This document shows, piece after piece, positions 34,235 to 43,219 of a stretch of DNA of 64,000 nt. The notes under the pieces were generated by a model. It did not search any database and had not been told where the DNA came from. It was given only the letters and a program-made list of their open reading frames with translations. Location: assembly GCF_001428045.1 (NCBI RefSeq), contig NZ_LMSD01000002.1:812-64811 (forward strand). Reading direction: 5' to 3'. Each line of letters starts with the position of its first letter. Positions within the stretch are counted from its first letter, which is position 1. Origin of the DNA: Paenibacillus sp. Soil750 (GTDB lineage Bacteria; Bacillota; Bacilli; Paenibacillales; NBRC-103111). The position numbers and the translations under genes are program-made.

Positions 34235-34264
34235 AAATACCCGCAAAGCCGAAGCCTTGCGGGT
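34235..34264 (-). terminator. Terminator of rnpB
   Basis: ACCCGCAAGGC-TTCGG-CTTTGCGGGT hairpin followed by ATTTTAATTTTAA on the minus strand, just after the RNase P RNA. Confidence 0.83.
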
Positions 34265-34271
34265 AACCGAC

Positions 34272-34695
34272 TGAGTGGAAAGTTTGCCGTAAGCCGGGTT
34301 CTGTACTTCCAGTGGTCGTAACGGGCGTCTGCTCCCCTGCCACTATTGAAGCGACAATCATCTATCTAGGCTGTACATTGCTGCACAGCTCAAGCGACCA
34401 ACCCGAACGCGTCTCAGGCTAAGACTGCTGCCTCGAAAGCAGCTAGCGTTCCATTAGGTCTTGCTCCAAGTGGGGTTTACCAGGATCTATGTCACCATAG
34501 AACCTCGTGGTCTCTTACACCACGGTTCCACCCTTGCCTGTGCTATATTTCAAGCCATCGGCGGTCCATTTCTGTGGCCCTATCCTTCAACTCGCGTTGA
34601 CTGGACGTTATCCAGCACCCTGCCTTATGAAGCCCGGACTTTCCTCTCGCTATGGCTTACCCATAGCCAGCGATTGTCTGTCAAACTTTCCATTG
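34272..34695 (-). ncRNA. rnpB: RNase P RNA (Bacillus type B)
   Basis: Catalytic RNA of RNase P, which trims tRNA 5' leaders. On the minus strand the universal 5' core GAGGAAAGTCCGGGCT lies at 34631-34646 and the 3' core ACAGAACCCGGCTTAC at 34289-34304. The two ends, GGAAAGTTTGACAG and CGGCAAACTTTCC, pair as helix P1. Length about 420 nt suits a type B RNA. Open frames across it are not genes. Ends are estimated to within a few bases. Confidence 0.95.
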
Positions 34696-34703
34696 CATAG
34701 GCT

Positions 34704-34732
34704 AGTATACTAGGAATGCCTTCGAATTACAA
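34704..34732 (-). promoter_or_regulatory. Promoter of rnpB
   Basis: TTGTAA (34727-34732), 17 bp, TATACT (34704-34709) on the minus strand, with transcription starting just before the P1 helix. Confidence 0.75.
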
Positions 34733-34775
34733 CACATGGTCGTTTCCTTTCTTTCCAGAAGCAACCTTAAGCTGC

Positions 34776-35885
34776 CTAGACGAATTGAAACGGCTCCGTG
34801 TTAATCGCGGATGCGTGCACCTGCGTATCCGTCTTAGCAAGCTGCGCGGCGAGATATTCCGCGACGCCGCGCTTCATAATCTTCTCGACGTTATGCCCAA
34901 CGTCGAGGAGGGCTAACCCTGCCGCGAGCGCATCGTGCGCGGTGTGGTAGTCAATGTCGCCGGTGACCAGCACATCGGCGCCGGCAAACATGGCGTGCCG
35001 CATATAGCGGCCGCCAGAGCCACCCAACACGGCCACCTTGCGGATGGGCCGTGATAGATCGCCGACGACGCGCACCGTCGGCACGTCGAACACAACCTTC
35101 GCGTGCTCCGTGAGCTCGCGAAGTGTCATTGCCGCGGGCAGCTTGCCCACGCGGCCCAAACCGAACACTCTACCCTTGAGGTCCATCGGGTAGAGGTCAT
35201 AGGCCACCTCCTCGTAGGGGTGAGCCTTCAGCATAGCAGTAACCGCTTTGCGCTGCACGCTAGCGGTTACGATCGTCTCTACGCGTACCTCTTGTACGCG
35301 TTCCAACTTCCCAACTTCCCCGATAAACGGAGTAGCCCCTTCCTGCGGCAGGAACGTCCCCGTCCCGGGGATATTGAAGCTGCAAGAGCTGTATTGGCCA
35401 ATGCCGCCTGCTCCAGCCTTAAATAGAGCATCCAGCACGACTTGATGATGCGTCTCGGGTACGAAGACTACAAGCTTCTGCAGCTTCTCTGTATGCACAT
35501 CTTCCAAGTGCGTCATTTCGGTTAGGCCAAGTTGTTCCGAAAGCAAGTCATTAACGCCGCCTTCTGCCACATCAAGGTTCGTATGGGCTATATAAACCGC
35601 GATATCATTCTTAATTAATTTTTCATATAAACGACCTGCTGGTGTTTCTGTCTGCAGATGAGCCAAAGGTCTAAAAATAATCGCATGATGCGCGATTATA
35701 AGGTTGGCCCCAACTTCGATAGCTTCATCAACAACGGCATCTGTCACATCAAGTGCAACAAGCACTTTCGTGATCTCTTTTTGAAGAGAGCCTAGCTGTA
35801 GGCCGATCTTATCATCTGCCATCGCGTAATGCTTAGGAGCCAGCTGTTCAAACAGCTGGATTACGGTTTGACCTTTTGCAAGCAC
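34776..35885 (-). CDS. Nif3-like dinuclear metal centre protein (YqfO family)
   Basis: A 369-aa protein of the Nif3/YqfO group, which forms hexameric rings with a two-metal site; its cellular role is unsettled. Metal ligands are visible in LIIAHHAIIFRPL and VYIAHTNLDVAEGG, and in VTGDIDYHTAHDALAAG near the C-terminus. A PII-like insert (about 135-230) is present, as in Firmicutes. The start is GTG 35885, 7 nt after GGAGG, overlapping trmK by 25 bp. The last third (34850-35160) is much richer in G+C than its surroundings. Confidence 0.92.
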   Translation of the reverse strand: MLAKGQTVIQLFEQLAPKHYAMADDKIGLQLGSLQKEITKVLVALDVTDAVVDEAIEVGANLIIAHHAIIFRPLAHLQTETPAGRLYEKLIKNDIAVYIAHTNLDVAEGGVNDLLSEQLGLTEMTHLEDVHTEKLQKLVVFVPETHHQVVLDALFKAGAGGIGQYSSCSFNIPGTGTFLPQEGATPFIGEVGKLERVQEVRVETIVTASVQRKAVTAMLKAHPYEEVAYDLYPMDLKGRVFGLGRVGKLPAAMTLRELTEHAKVVFDVPTVRVVGDLSRPIRKVAVLGGSGGRYMRHAMFAGADVLVTGDIDYHTAHDALAAGLALLDVGHNVEKIMKRGVAEYLAAQLAKTDTQVHASAINTEPFQFV

Positions 35886-36625
35886 GCGAGTACCTCCTTT
35901 ATTTCATGCATTTCTTGGCTAACTTGCTCTGCTTTTGCAATAGAGGCTTCTGCCGTGGACAGCTTTAACTGATCTACGATCATGGCAAGTTTCTTCAGTT
36001 CACTTTCCCACTTCATAAACCAGACCTCAGGCGCCTCATTAATCAAATAAGGCCCCATTTGTTGCAAGCGTTCCTTCGAAACAGTAACTCCACCTGGAAG
36101 AAGACGCTCCTCATAAAGCGCTTCTAAAGCTCCGCGCTCCTCTGTATCAGCGGTCACCGCCGTTAATATCTCATAGATTTTGCCGTCTTCTTCAAGAATA
36201 GTCTCTGATTCCAACTTCCAACCATTACCCAGAAGCCAACGGCGCACATGATCTTCACCCACATTCGGCTGTAAAATCAAATGCTGAACACCCGGAAGCT
36301 TTGATTTACCTGCCTCTAGAATACTCGCCATCAAGCTGCCGCCCATGCCAGCGATTGTGATGACATTCACTTCGCCAGCCTCAATTACGGCAAGACCATC
36401 ACCCGATCTAACTTGAATGATCTTAGATAAACCACTTTCGAGCACCTGTCTTTGCGCTGCCTCGAAAGGTCCAGGGTTTACTTCCCCTGCTACCGCAGCT
36501 ACAATAATCCCCTGCTGCGCCAAATAGGTTGGCAATAAAGCATGATCCGATCCAATGTCGGCTACTTTCGAACCCACTGGCACGCGGTCAGCAATCATTT
36601 GAAGTCTTTTCGATAATTTAACCAT
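35861..36625 (-). CDS. trmK: tRNA (adenine22-N1)-methyltransferase TrmK
   Basis: It adds a methyl group to N1 of A22 in bacterial tRNA, using SAM. The 254 aa carry the N-terminal SAM motif VADIGSDHALLPTYLAQQG and the family stretches IQVRSGDGLAVI and ITIAGMGGSLMASILEAG, followed by a helical C-terminal coiled coil (about 185-254). The arrangement sigA - trmK (yqfN) - yqfO is that of B. subtilis. It lies 3 bp after the DUF2157-like gene and overlaps the Nif3 gene. Confidence 0.93.
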   Translation of the reverse strand: MVKLSKRLQMIADRVPVGSKVADIGSDHALLPTYLAQQGIIVAAVAGEVNPGPFEAAQRQVLESGLSKIIQVRSGDGLAVIEAGEVNVITIAGMGGSLMASILEAGKSKLPGVQHLILQPNVGEDHVRRWLLGNGWKLESETILEEDGKIYEILTAVTADTEERGALEALYEERLLPGGVTVSKERLQQMGPYLINEAPEVWFMKWESELKKLAMIVDQLKLSTAEASIAKAEQVSQEMHEIKEVLACLQKVKP

Positions 36626-36628
36626 ATG

Positions 36629-37459
36629 CTACATTACCCACTCTACCCATTTTTTTCGCAGCAAAAATAATGCTACGCCTACCGAAACTAATTTGGCCGT
36701 AAATGATATTTGAATGAGACGCGAGCTCATTTCTATATCTACAAGGAAGGTCATCGCCTCAGGAATAAACCAAACCAAGCCCCCTACTAGCATGAGCACG
36801 CTTGCCGCTTGTTTATTCGTGTGATGCGCAAGCCAAGCCATCCATATGAGTACAACACTCACAGGAACCCAGCTTAATTCTAATGAAAACCAAGCAGGAT
36901 GCTCTAATTTTTGCATCAACAACCAACTATAAGTCCCTACAAGCCCTAGCCATCCACAAATTTGGAAAATCGCCATTCGACCAATCAAACCATTAAATAA
37001 CCAAATACAACTGCAAAATGCCAAATAACCAATATACGTAGTTGACGTGTGAATACCCGACAAATCCATTATATGTAGCCCCAAAAGTAACATAGCAATA
37101 GATGCTATGCCGCACAAAACATAGGCAATGACAGGCGTACGACTAAATTGTCTGTATGCGACGGCATAACAAATGATGACAAAAAGTGTGGAAATACCAA
37201 TTTGCATTGGCAATCCAAAAGAGTTAAAATTAAGAGCAGATAAGGCAAGAGCGGCAATTACCGCTAATGCGAACAACCATATTTTCCAATTACTGTTTGT
37301 TACAGCCGTAGCCGAAACACCTAAAAGTGAAGCAGGTTTAGGGGTCATATCATCCACATACAAATTCATTAGAAAATCGCAATAATGCTCGGGAAGCAAT
37401 TTGCTCCGGCGCCAATGATCGATTTCTCTTACTATTACTTTTCTTCTCTCAGCATCCAT
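36629..37459 (-). CDS. DUF2157-like membrane protein
   Basis: A 276-aa protein with a soluble N-terminus (1-50), VREIDHWRRSKLLPEHYCDF, that looks like the start of DUF2157 proteins, then eight to nine hydrophobic helices from residue 58 to the end. No transporter motif. In B. subtilis the slot between sigA and yqfN holds cccA (cytochrome c550); here this unrelated gene occupies it. ATG follows AGGAAGGTGAG. Function unknown. Confidence 0.68.
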   Translation of the reverse strand: MDAERRKVIVREIDHWRRSKLLPEHYCDFLMNLYVDDMTPKPASLLGVSATAVTNSNWKIWLFALAVIAALALSALNFNSFGLPMQIGISTLFVIICYAVAYRQFSRTPVIAYVLCGIASIAMLLLGLHIMDLSGIHTSTTYIGYLAFCSCIWLFNGLIGRMAIFQICGWLGLVGTYSWLLMQKLEHPAWFSLELSWVPVSVVLIWMAWLAHHTNKQAASVLMLVGGLVWFIPEAMTFLVDIEMSSRLIQISFTAKLVSVGVALFLLRKKWVEWVM

Positions 37460-37534
37460 CTATTCGCTCACCTTCCTAGCTACTTTATCGGTGATTCAAT
37501 GCTCAGATTTTAGTAAATTTTTTATTGAAAACCG

Positions 37535-37567
37535 CAAAAAAAGACCCCGCCGAATTTGGCAGGGCCC
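37535..37567 (-). terminator. Terminator of dnaG-sigA
   Basis: GGGCCCTGCC-AAATTC-GGCGGGGTC hairpin followed by seven Ts on the minus strand, 14 bp after the sigA stop. Confidence 0.9.
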
Positions 37568-37580
37568 ACTCCAAGCGATT

Positions 37581-38696
37581 TTATTCCAAAAAGTCCTTCA
37601 AACGTTTGCTACGGCTTGGATGTCTTAATTTCCGCAAAGCTTTTGCTTCAATCTGACGGATCCGTTCCCTTGTAACTCCGAATACTTTACCGACTTCTTC
37701 TAATGTTCTTGTACGTCCGTCATCAAGTCCGAAACGCAAGCGAAGCACATTCTCTTCTCTTTCAGTTAACGTATCCAGCACGTCTTCAAGCTGTTCTTTC
37801 AGAAGTTCGTATGCCGCTGCATCCGCTGGCGCTAGCGCCTCTTGATCCTCGATAAAATCCCCTAAGTGTGAATCATCTTCTTCACCGATCGGTGTTTCTA
37901 AAGAAACAGGCTCTTGTGCAATTTTCATGATTTCACGAACTTTATCCGTGCTTAAATCCATCTCTTTAGCAATTTCTTCTGGCGTAGGTTCGCGCCCCAA
38001 TTCTTGCAGCAATTGACGAGATACACGAATCAATTTGTTAATCGTTTCAACCATATGTACCGGAATCCGAATCGTTCTCGCTTGATCCGCAATGGCACGA
38101 GTAATCGCTTGACGAATCCACCAGGTCGCATAGGTACTGAATTTGTAACCTTTGGTATGGTCGAACTTCTCCACAGCCTTAATAAGACCCATATTACCTT
38201 CTTGAATCAAATCAAGGAACAGCATACCGCGACCTACATAACGTTTGGCAATACTTACAACGAGTCGAAGGTTAGCTTCTGCTAAACGACGCTTCGCTTC
38301 CTCATCCCCATTTTCAATACGTTTTGCCAACCCCACTTCGTCTTCCGCGGAAAGAAGCGGTACGCGACCAATTTCTTTCAAATACATCCGAACTGGATCA
38401 TTAATTTTAATCCCCGGCGGCAAAGCCAGATCATCATCGAAGTTAAATTCATCGCGCTCATTTTCTTCCGGATTCATCGAATCTTCGTCCGATTCATTCC
38501 CCACATCAATACCTTGCTCGGAAAGTTGTTCAAAGAACTCATCGATTTGCTCAGGATCCTGATCGAAGGGAGCTAATTTCTCCATGATATCCTTGTAAGT
38601 TAGTGAGGACCGTTTTTTCCCCTGCTCTATAAGTTGGTCTTTCACCTGGTCCAGGGTCAATTCTGTCTCTAATTCTGTACGCTGATCATTCGCCAT
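37581..38696 (-). CDS. sigA: RNA polymerase primary sigma factor SigA (RpoD)
   Basis: Housekeeping sigma factor. Start ATG 38696 (371 aa, [12 protein letters not shown]), 10 nt after GGAGGAGGGAG; an ATG at 38723 lacks a site. Region 1.1 is a short acidic segment, 1.2 begins at [16 protein letters not shown], region 2 contains [19 protein letters not shown], region 3 [15 protein letters not shown], and region 4.2 [20 protein letters not shown] with the -35-binding helix. Length and order are typical of bacilli. It follows dnaG by 37 bp, giving the classic dnaG-sigA macromolecular synthesis operon. Confidence 0.97.
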   Translation of the reverse strand: MANDQRTELETELTLDQVKDQLIEQGKKRSSLTYKDIMEKLAPFDQDPEQIDEFFEQLSEQGIDVGNESDEDSMNPEENERDEFNFDDDLALPPGIKINDPVRMYLKEIGRVPLLSAEDEVGLAKRIENGDEEAKRRLAEANLRLVVSIAKRYVGRGMLFLDLIQEGNMGLIKAVEKFDHTKGYKFSTYATWWIRQAITRAIADQARTIRIPVHMVETINKLIRVSRQLLQELGREPTPEEIAKEMDLSTDKVREIMKIAQEPVSLETPIGEEDDSHLGDFIEDQEALAPADAAAYELLKEQLEDVLDTLTEREENVLRLRFGLDDGRTRTLEEVGKVFGVTRERIRQIEAKALRKLRHPSRSKRLKDFLE

Positions 38697-38733
38697 GGTA
38701 CGGACTCCCTCCTCCCTAGTCATATCAGTTTAG

Positions 38734-40581
38734 CTAAGATGACTTCAACCGTTTTTCTAGGGCAATAATTTCAATTGCAATTTGTGCAGCTCTAAGATGG
38801 TCTCCCTCGCGTACTGCGCGAGCTTGTTCTTCTTTCTTTCGTTCAACTTCTTCTTGCATTGGAACTTTGCGAATTTGGCGAATATAGTCGTCAATCACTT
38901 GTTCGTTTAGTCCATGACCAGCTCCCATCATAACGATGGAACTAGCCAAGCTCTCCAGCTGTTCGTCTTGCAGCATGGCAATGTATCGGCTTGCATCGGG
39001 CTCTAAATACTGAGCGTAGTAAGCATATAAATAAGCAGCTAAGACTGCGTGAGCTTCAACATTAAACTGGTCACCCAATTGCGCTTCAACATGAGCACAT
39101 ACGTCACGATCGTGCATCATTACAGCTAAAATCAAACGCTCTGCATTATGATATGCGGGTAGTAGCGAGGGCGTTTTTTTCTTTGTTCGTTCCGCTGGTC
39201 TCCCATTATTCATAACATTATTCCACAGAATTGGTTTATTATCCCCATCTGGTCGGTTTTTTTCCGATTGTAATAAGATTTCATGGAGATCTAACTTCAT
39301 GGCTTCATAAGAAGAATCCGGAAACTCTGAGGCTAACTGTTTGAGATAATGTTCGCGTTCCATTGGAGAATGCAACTGGCTAATTAATTTCACAGCGGAT
39401 TGCAGATAACGTAATCGTTCACCGTCCTCATGCAATTTAAAATTTTTGCGGATATATAATAGCTTATATTTCATCGATGGCACGGAAGCTCCAATAATCT
39501 CCCTTGCGAATCGGTCAAACCCATATTGACGAACATAATCATCAGGATCTTTGCCATCTGGCAGCATCGCAACACTGACTCGGCTTCCGGTGTCTTCCAA
39601 TAAAGGAATACTCTTGAAAGCTGCAGATTGTCCTGCATTATCACCATCATAGCAAATGACGATTTCATCCGCGTTGCGGTTCAGTAAGGTTGCATGCTCT
39701 TTGGTTAATGCCGTGCCCATCGTCGCAACACCATTAGTAATGCCCGCTTCCCATGCTTTGATCAAATCCACATATCCTTCGAAAATAACGGCTTGCTGAA
39801 GCTTTCGCATATTCGGCCGAGAAAGGTGTAGATTGTACAAAGTTCTGCTTTTATTGAAAAGGATGGATTCGGGACTATTTAAATATTTGGGTTGCGCATC
39901 CCCCATGGCTCTGCCAGCAAATGCGATGACCTTGCCTGTAGAGTCGCAAATAGGGAACATGATACGTTCACGGAATTTGTCCACGTACCCATGACCTTCA
40001 TGTTTGGCGGAAATCAAGCCGCCCTTTTCCATTAGAGCTAAATCAAATCCTCGTTTGTCCAATTGTTGAACAAGCGTGTCCCACATTAACGGTGCGTAAC
40101 CAATCTGAAACGTATCAATCAGCTTATCGGAGATTCCTCTAGAGCTTAGATAGCCTTTCGCCGCTTTACCTTGATCGGTATTACCCACGACGTAATGATA
40201 GAATTTAGCCGCAAATTCATAGGCCTTTAAAAGGGTAGCTTTTTCTTGCTGTTGCTCATTCTGCTCGTCAGATACTTCTTCCCAAGTTATTGGGATATCT
40301 GCGTCTTCTGCAAGCTTCGTGATCGCTTCTGCAAAGCTTAAGCCTTCGATTTCCATAATGAACCGAATTAAGTTCCCGCCCGCCTGGCAACCAAAGCAAC
40401 GATAGATCTGTTTCTCTGGTGTAACCGTAAACGAAGGACTTTTCTCCGAGTGGAAAGGACATAATCCCTTCATATAATGCCCTTGTTTGCTTAAATGTAC
40501 GTGCCTGCCGATGACATCTACGATATCATGGCGCTTCAGTACAGCCTCAATAACCTCTTCAGGTATGCGTCCGTACCTCAT
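38734..40581 (-). CDS. dnaG: DNA primase DnaG
   Basis: Makes RNA primers at the replication fork. The 615 aa show a CHC2 zinc finger (CPFHSEKSPSF ... IYRCFGCQAGGN, about 41-72), the TOPRIM core (VIFEGYVDLIKAWEAGI and EIVICYDGDNAGQSAA), and a helical C-terminal domain for helicase contact ending EIIALEKRLKSS. ATG follows GTAGGTGG. The upstream neighbour is the YqxD-like gene, 48 bp away, so the operon may start further up. Confidence 0.97.
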   Translation of the reverse strand: MRYGRIPEEVIEAVLKRHDIVDVIGRHVHLSKQGHYMKGLCPFHSEKSPSFTVTPEKQIYRCFGCQAGGNLIRFIMEIEGLSFAEAITKLAEDADIPITWEEVSDEQNEQQQEKATLLKAYEFAAKFYHYVVGNTDQGKAAKGYLSSRGISDKLIDTFQIGYAPLMWDTLVQQLDKRGFDLALMEKGGLISAKHEGHGYVDKFRERIMFPICDSTGKVIAFAGRAMGDAQPKYLNSPESILFNKSRTLYNLHLSRPNMRKLQQAVIFEGYVDLIKAWEAGITNGVATMGTALTKEHATLLNRNADEIVICYDGDNAGQSAAFKSIPLLEDTGSRVSVAMLPDGKDPDDYVRQYGFDRFAREIIGASVPSMKYKLLYIRKNFKLHEDGERLRYLQSAVKLISQLHSPMEREHYLKQLASEFPDSSYEAMKLDLHEILLQSEKNRPDGDNKPILWNNVMNNGRPAERTKKKTPSLLPAYHNAERLILAVMMHDRDVCAHVEAQLGDQFNVEAHAVLAAYLYAYYAQYLEPDASRYIAMLQDEQLESLASSIVMMGAGHGLNEQVIDDYIRQIRKVPMQEEVERKKEEQARAVREGDHLRAAQIAIEIIALEKRLKSS

Positions 40582-40629
40582 TTCAATCCACCTACAATTC
40601 AGGTCGCTTTTCCGACTAATTACTATTCG

Positions 40630-41094
40630 CTACTTGTTTTCGATTTCCTGCAAATTTTTTAAAAGATTTGTCAAACCATGTAGAAAATTTTTACGATCCG
40701 TCTCTGTAAAGGGTTTTGGCCCTTTCGTATGCTTACCATTTCTTCGCATTTTGGCGGAGGCATGGCGGCGTTCCAACAGATAATCAATCGAACTATCGGT
40801 ATATTCCTGCCCCCGATTCGTCAAACAAATCGAACCCTTCGCTAAACCTAACGCGGCGAGTCCAAAGTCTTGTGTTACCAGAATATCACCTGACCGAATC
40901 TGATTGGCAATATATAAATCGACAGATTGATCGGAACGATCTACTTGAACTACCTTCACACCTGGATTTTCCTTCATCTTATGATCGAATGAAGCAACTA
41001 GAACAACTTGTACGCCAAACTGTCTACCTGCCTGTTCGATTTCCGACTTTACAGGACAAGCATCGGCATCAACGATAATACTTCTTGCACTCAA
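40630..41094 (-). CDS. YaiI/YqxD family protein (DUF188)
   Basis: A 154-aa PIN-like protein of the UPF0178/YaiI-YqxD family: IVDADACPVKSEIEQAGRQ at the N-terminus, SGDILVTQDFGLAALGLAKG in the middle, and the tail FTETDRKNFLHGLTNLL. Two conserved acidic clusters suggest nuclease ancestry, but the role is unknown. Start TTG 41094, 8 nt after AGGGGCTG. In B. subtilis yqxD also precedes dnaG, so synteny supports the call. Confidence 0.88.
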   Translation of the reverse strand: MSARSIIVDADACPVKSEIEQAGRQFGVQVVLVASFDHKMKENPGVKVVQVDRSDQSVDLYIANQIRSGDILVTQDFGLAALGLAKGSICLTNRGQEYTDSSIDYLLERRHASAKMRRNGKHTKGPKPFTETDRKNFLHGLTNLLKNLQEIENK

Positions 41095-41185
41095 GTGACA
41101 GCCCCTGCCTTCAGAAGAAATCTCACCGTACTATTATATACGATGGACTTGCAAAAAATCCTGCAAGCCAGAACATAAAAGCTTA

Positions 41186-41998
41186 CTAGATATGTTCAAT
41201 ATGATCCATAATTAAACTGGCTGTTTCTTCAACAGCGCGATTTGATACATCAAAGATGACACACCCGATTTTACTCATAATTTTATCAGCAAAATCCAGT
41301 TCTATTTTAATACGTTCTACATTCGCATAGGTTGCATTTTCTGCAAGACCAAGTGTACGAAGTCGTTCCTGACGGATCACATTTAACTTATCAGGATCTA
41401 TACGCAGCCCAATAATCTTATCCTTTGGCACAGTATAAATGGCTGCAGGCGGCTGCATTTCCGGAACTAATGGCACATTCGCCACTTTCAATCTTTTGTG
41501 CGCTAAATACATAGATAATGGTGTTTTGGACGTACGCGATACACCTAATAGAATGATATCGGCTTTCTGAATGCCGCTAAAATCGCGACCATCATCATAT
41601 TTAACCGCAAATTCAACGGCTTCAACCTTCTTGAAATAATCTTCATCCAATGGATGGATCATTCCAGGTTGTCTACGTGGTTCTTGCCGTAATGCTTTCC
41701 CTAGCGTCGTCACAACGGGTCCAAGCAAATCGATAAAGGGAATATCATATTGTTTCGCTTTCGTAATCAAATCATCACGCAGCTCGGGGATAACTAACGT
41801 AAATACAACGATTCCTCCATGCGTTCGAATCCCATTGATCACTTTATCAATACCCTCGAAATCGTGAATAAAAGGAGCACGTACGATTTCAACAGGCACT
41901 GGATGAAATTGCATAGCAGCTGCCCGAACGACAGATTCTCCTGTTTCACCCACAGAATCAGAAACAACATAAACACGAGTAGGTTGTGGATGTTCCAT
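41186..41998 (-). CDS. yqfL: Bifunctional kinase-pyrophosphorylase regulator (YqfL, PPDK/PEPS regulatory type)
   Basis: A 270-aa DUF299 protein that phosphorylates and dephosphorylates pyruvate phosphate dikinase or PEP synthase, using ADP as donor in the PPDK type. The N-terminus RVYVVSDSVGETGESVVRAA and the P-loop LLGVSRTSKTPLSMYLAHK near residue 150 are diagnostic. In B. subtilis the partner ccpN lies just upstream and YqfL controls CcpN. CcpN is missing here. ATG follows GAAAGGGG. Downstream is the YqxD-like gene. Confidence 0.92.
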   Translation of the reverse strand: MEHPQPTRVYVVSDSVGETGESVVRAAAMQFHPVPVEIVRAPFIHDFEGIDKVINGIRTHGGIVVFTLVIPELRDDLITKAKQYDIPFIDLLGPVVTTLGKALRQEPRRQPGMIHPLDEDYFKKVEAVEFAVKYDDGRDFSGIQKADIILLGVSRTSKTPLSMYLAHKRLKVANVPLVPEMQPPAAIYTVPKDKIIGLRIDPDKLNVIRQERLRTLGLAENATYANVERIKIELDFADKIMSKIGCVIFDVSNRAVEETASLIMDHIEHI

Positions 41999-42078
41999 CT
42001 TCCTAACCCCTTTCAGCAGGGACAGACCCTACACTAGCATTTGTATGTAAAGAACATTAGAACAGAACGACAGCATGA

Positions 42079-42123
42079 GAAAAACCTCACCGATATGCGG
42101 ACAGCACAAGGGCGAGGTGTTTT
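42079..42123 (-). terminator. Terminator of recO
   Basis: ACACCTCGCC/GGTGAGGTTT arms (one G-T pair) around a loop of about 20 nt, followed by TTTTTCTC on the minus strand, 53 bp past recO. Confidence 0.65.
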
Positions 42124-42175
42124 CCACCACATCATATCAAAGGGAGAAACACATGTCAATTGAATCCATCGTCAC

Positions 42176-42925
42176 TTAAATATTGTATTTCTCCATTTGT
42201 TCAATGAAACCTCTTGATTTCCACTGTACACCAATATGAACGTCCATGTAGGCACGCATGCATTGCTTAAGCTGCTCTTTCGTCTCGGCTTTCACTTGAA
42301 CAGATCCCAGTCTGCGCATATCCATTCTTGGAAAAAGTCTAAGCAGTTTCTGCGCTCCTTCACCAATGGCAATCGCAGAAGGATCTTTAAACCGACACCG
42401 ACTACATAATGTACCACCCATATTAGGACCGAAAGTCGTGATTCCTGTAGTTTCACCACAGGCGACACAGGCATCCGTTATTGGTAAATAGCCAGCTAAA
42501 TCAAACATTTTCATTTCATATAAATGGGTGACAATTTGCATGTCCTTATTTTCTTCAATTGCCATTAAACCAGCCTTGAGCTGTTCAAATATGTAGTTAT
42601 TTCCCTCTTCATCACCCAGCATGCGATCCGTCATCTCTGCTAAATACGAAGCATAAGCCGATTTATGTAAGTCTTCTCGTAGCGCATGATGTGCCTCAAT
42701 AATTTCGGCCCCGTTAAGAGATCCCATCTGACCTCGTTGTTTGAAAAAAACAAAATCGCCGTACGTAAACAGCTGCGTAACGGCGCCATGTTTGCTTTTC
42801 AGTTTCTTCGCACCGCGAGCCATGACTCCCACTTTTCCCAGCTCAGGGGTGAATAAACGAATAATTTTGTTGCCTTCTCCGTAGTCCATACTACGAATGA
42901 CAATTCCTTCAACGCTATGCAGCAA
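42176..42925 (-). CDS. recO: DNA repair protein RecO
   Basis: Recombination mediator that anneals DNA and helps load RecA. I use TTG 42925 as the start: GGGGGA lies 6 nt upstream and the product then opens MLHSVEGIVIRSMDYGEGNK, the normal RecO N-terminus. The ATG at 42961 would add 12 unrelated residues. The OB fold is at 1-85, followed by a helical part with the zinc motif CVACGETTGITTFGPN...LCSRCRF. 249 aa is the usual size. It follows the YqzL-like gene. Confidence 0.93.
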   Translation of the reverse strand: MLHSVEGIVIRSMDYGEGNKIIRLFTPELGKVGVMARGAKKLKSKHGAVTQLFTYGDFVFFKQRGQMGSLNGAEIIEAHHALREDLHKSAYASYLAEMTDRMLGDEEGNNYIFEQLKAGLMAIEENKDMQIVTHLYEMKMFDLAGYLPITDACVACGETTGITTFGPNMGGTLCSRCRFKDPSAIAIGEGAQKLLRLFPRMDMRRLGSVQVKAETKEQLKQCMRAYMDVHIGVQWKSRGFIEQMEKYNI

Positions 42926-42973
42926 ATAGCTTCCCCCATGAATGCCGCTCTCTGAATACATGAATTCTTACTG

Positions 42974-43126
42974 TCACATATTCAGACCATCAAGCGGCTC
43001 TTCGTTACTTTGATCCTCTTCTTGCACTTCCGAATCCATGCCAGGTTCTCCCGTTACTTGTTTGTACAGCAGATAGGCGTCCACATCACCGGTCTTTGAA
43101 AAATACGTCCACGAAAAATCTTTCAT
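42974..43126 (-). CDS. YqzL-like small protein
   Basis: A 50-aa gene between era and recO, the position of yqzL in B. subtilis. ATG 43126 follows GGGGAGGATGCTGAAC. The product MKDFSWTYFSKTGDVDAYLL matches the YqzL opening (W..FS.TG.ID.YLL.K), then YKQVTGEP and an acidic tail ending EEPLDGLNM. Function unknown. The stop lies 49 bp before the RecO start, so the gene is within the era-recO transcript. Confidence 0.8.
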   Translation of the reverse strand: MKDFSWTYFSKTGDVDAYLLYKQVTGEPGMDSEVQEEDQSNEEPLDGLNM

Positions 43127-43219
43127 GTTCAGCATCCTCCCCATCGAACGTGATGTTCATAGGATGTGCATTGGGCGCCTCAGTATGCGATGTAAAAACT
43201 GGTACTCTTAGGAAAAAAA

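Noticed and set aside
34461-34916. Plus-strand frames across the RNase P RNA and the end of the Nif3-like gene
   Set aside because: The RNA core motifs and helix P1 on the minus strand explain this sequence; the frames are chance.
41147-41167. CTTGCA/TGCAAG hairpin after yqfL as terminator
   Set aside because: Six-bp stem without a T run outside; the T run is in the loop, so termination is doubtful.
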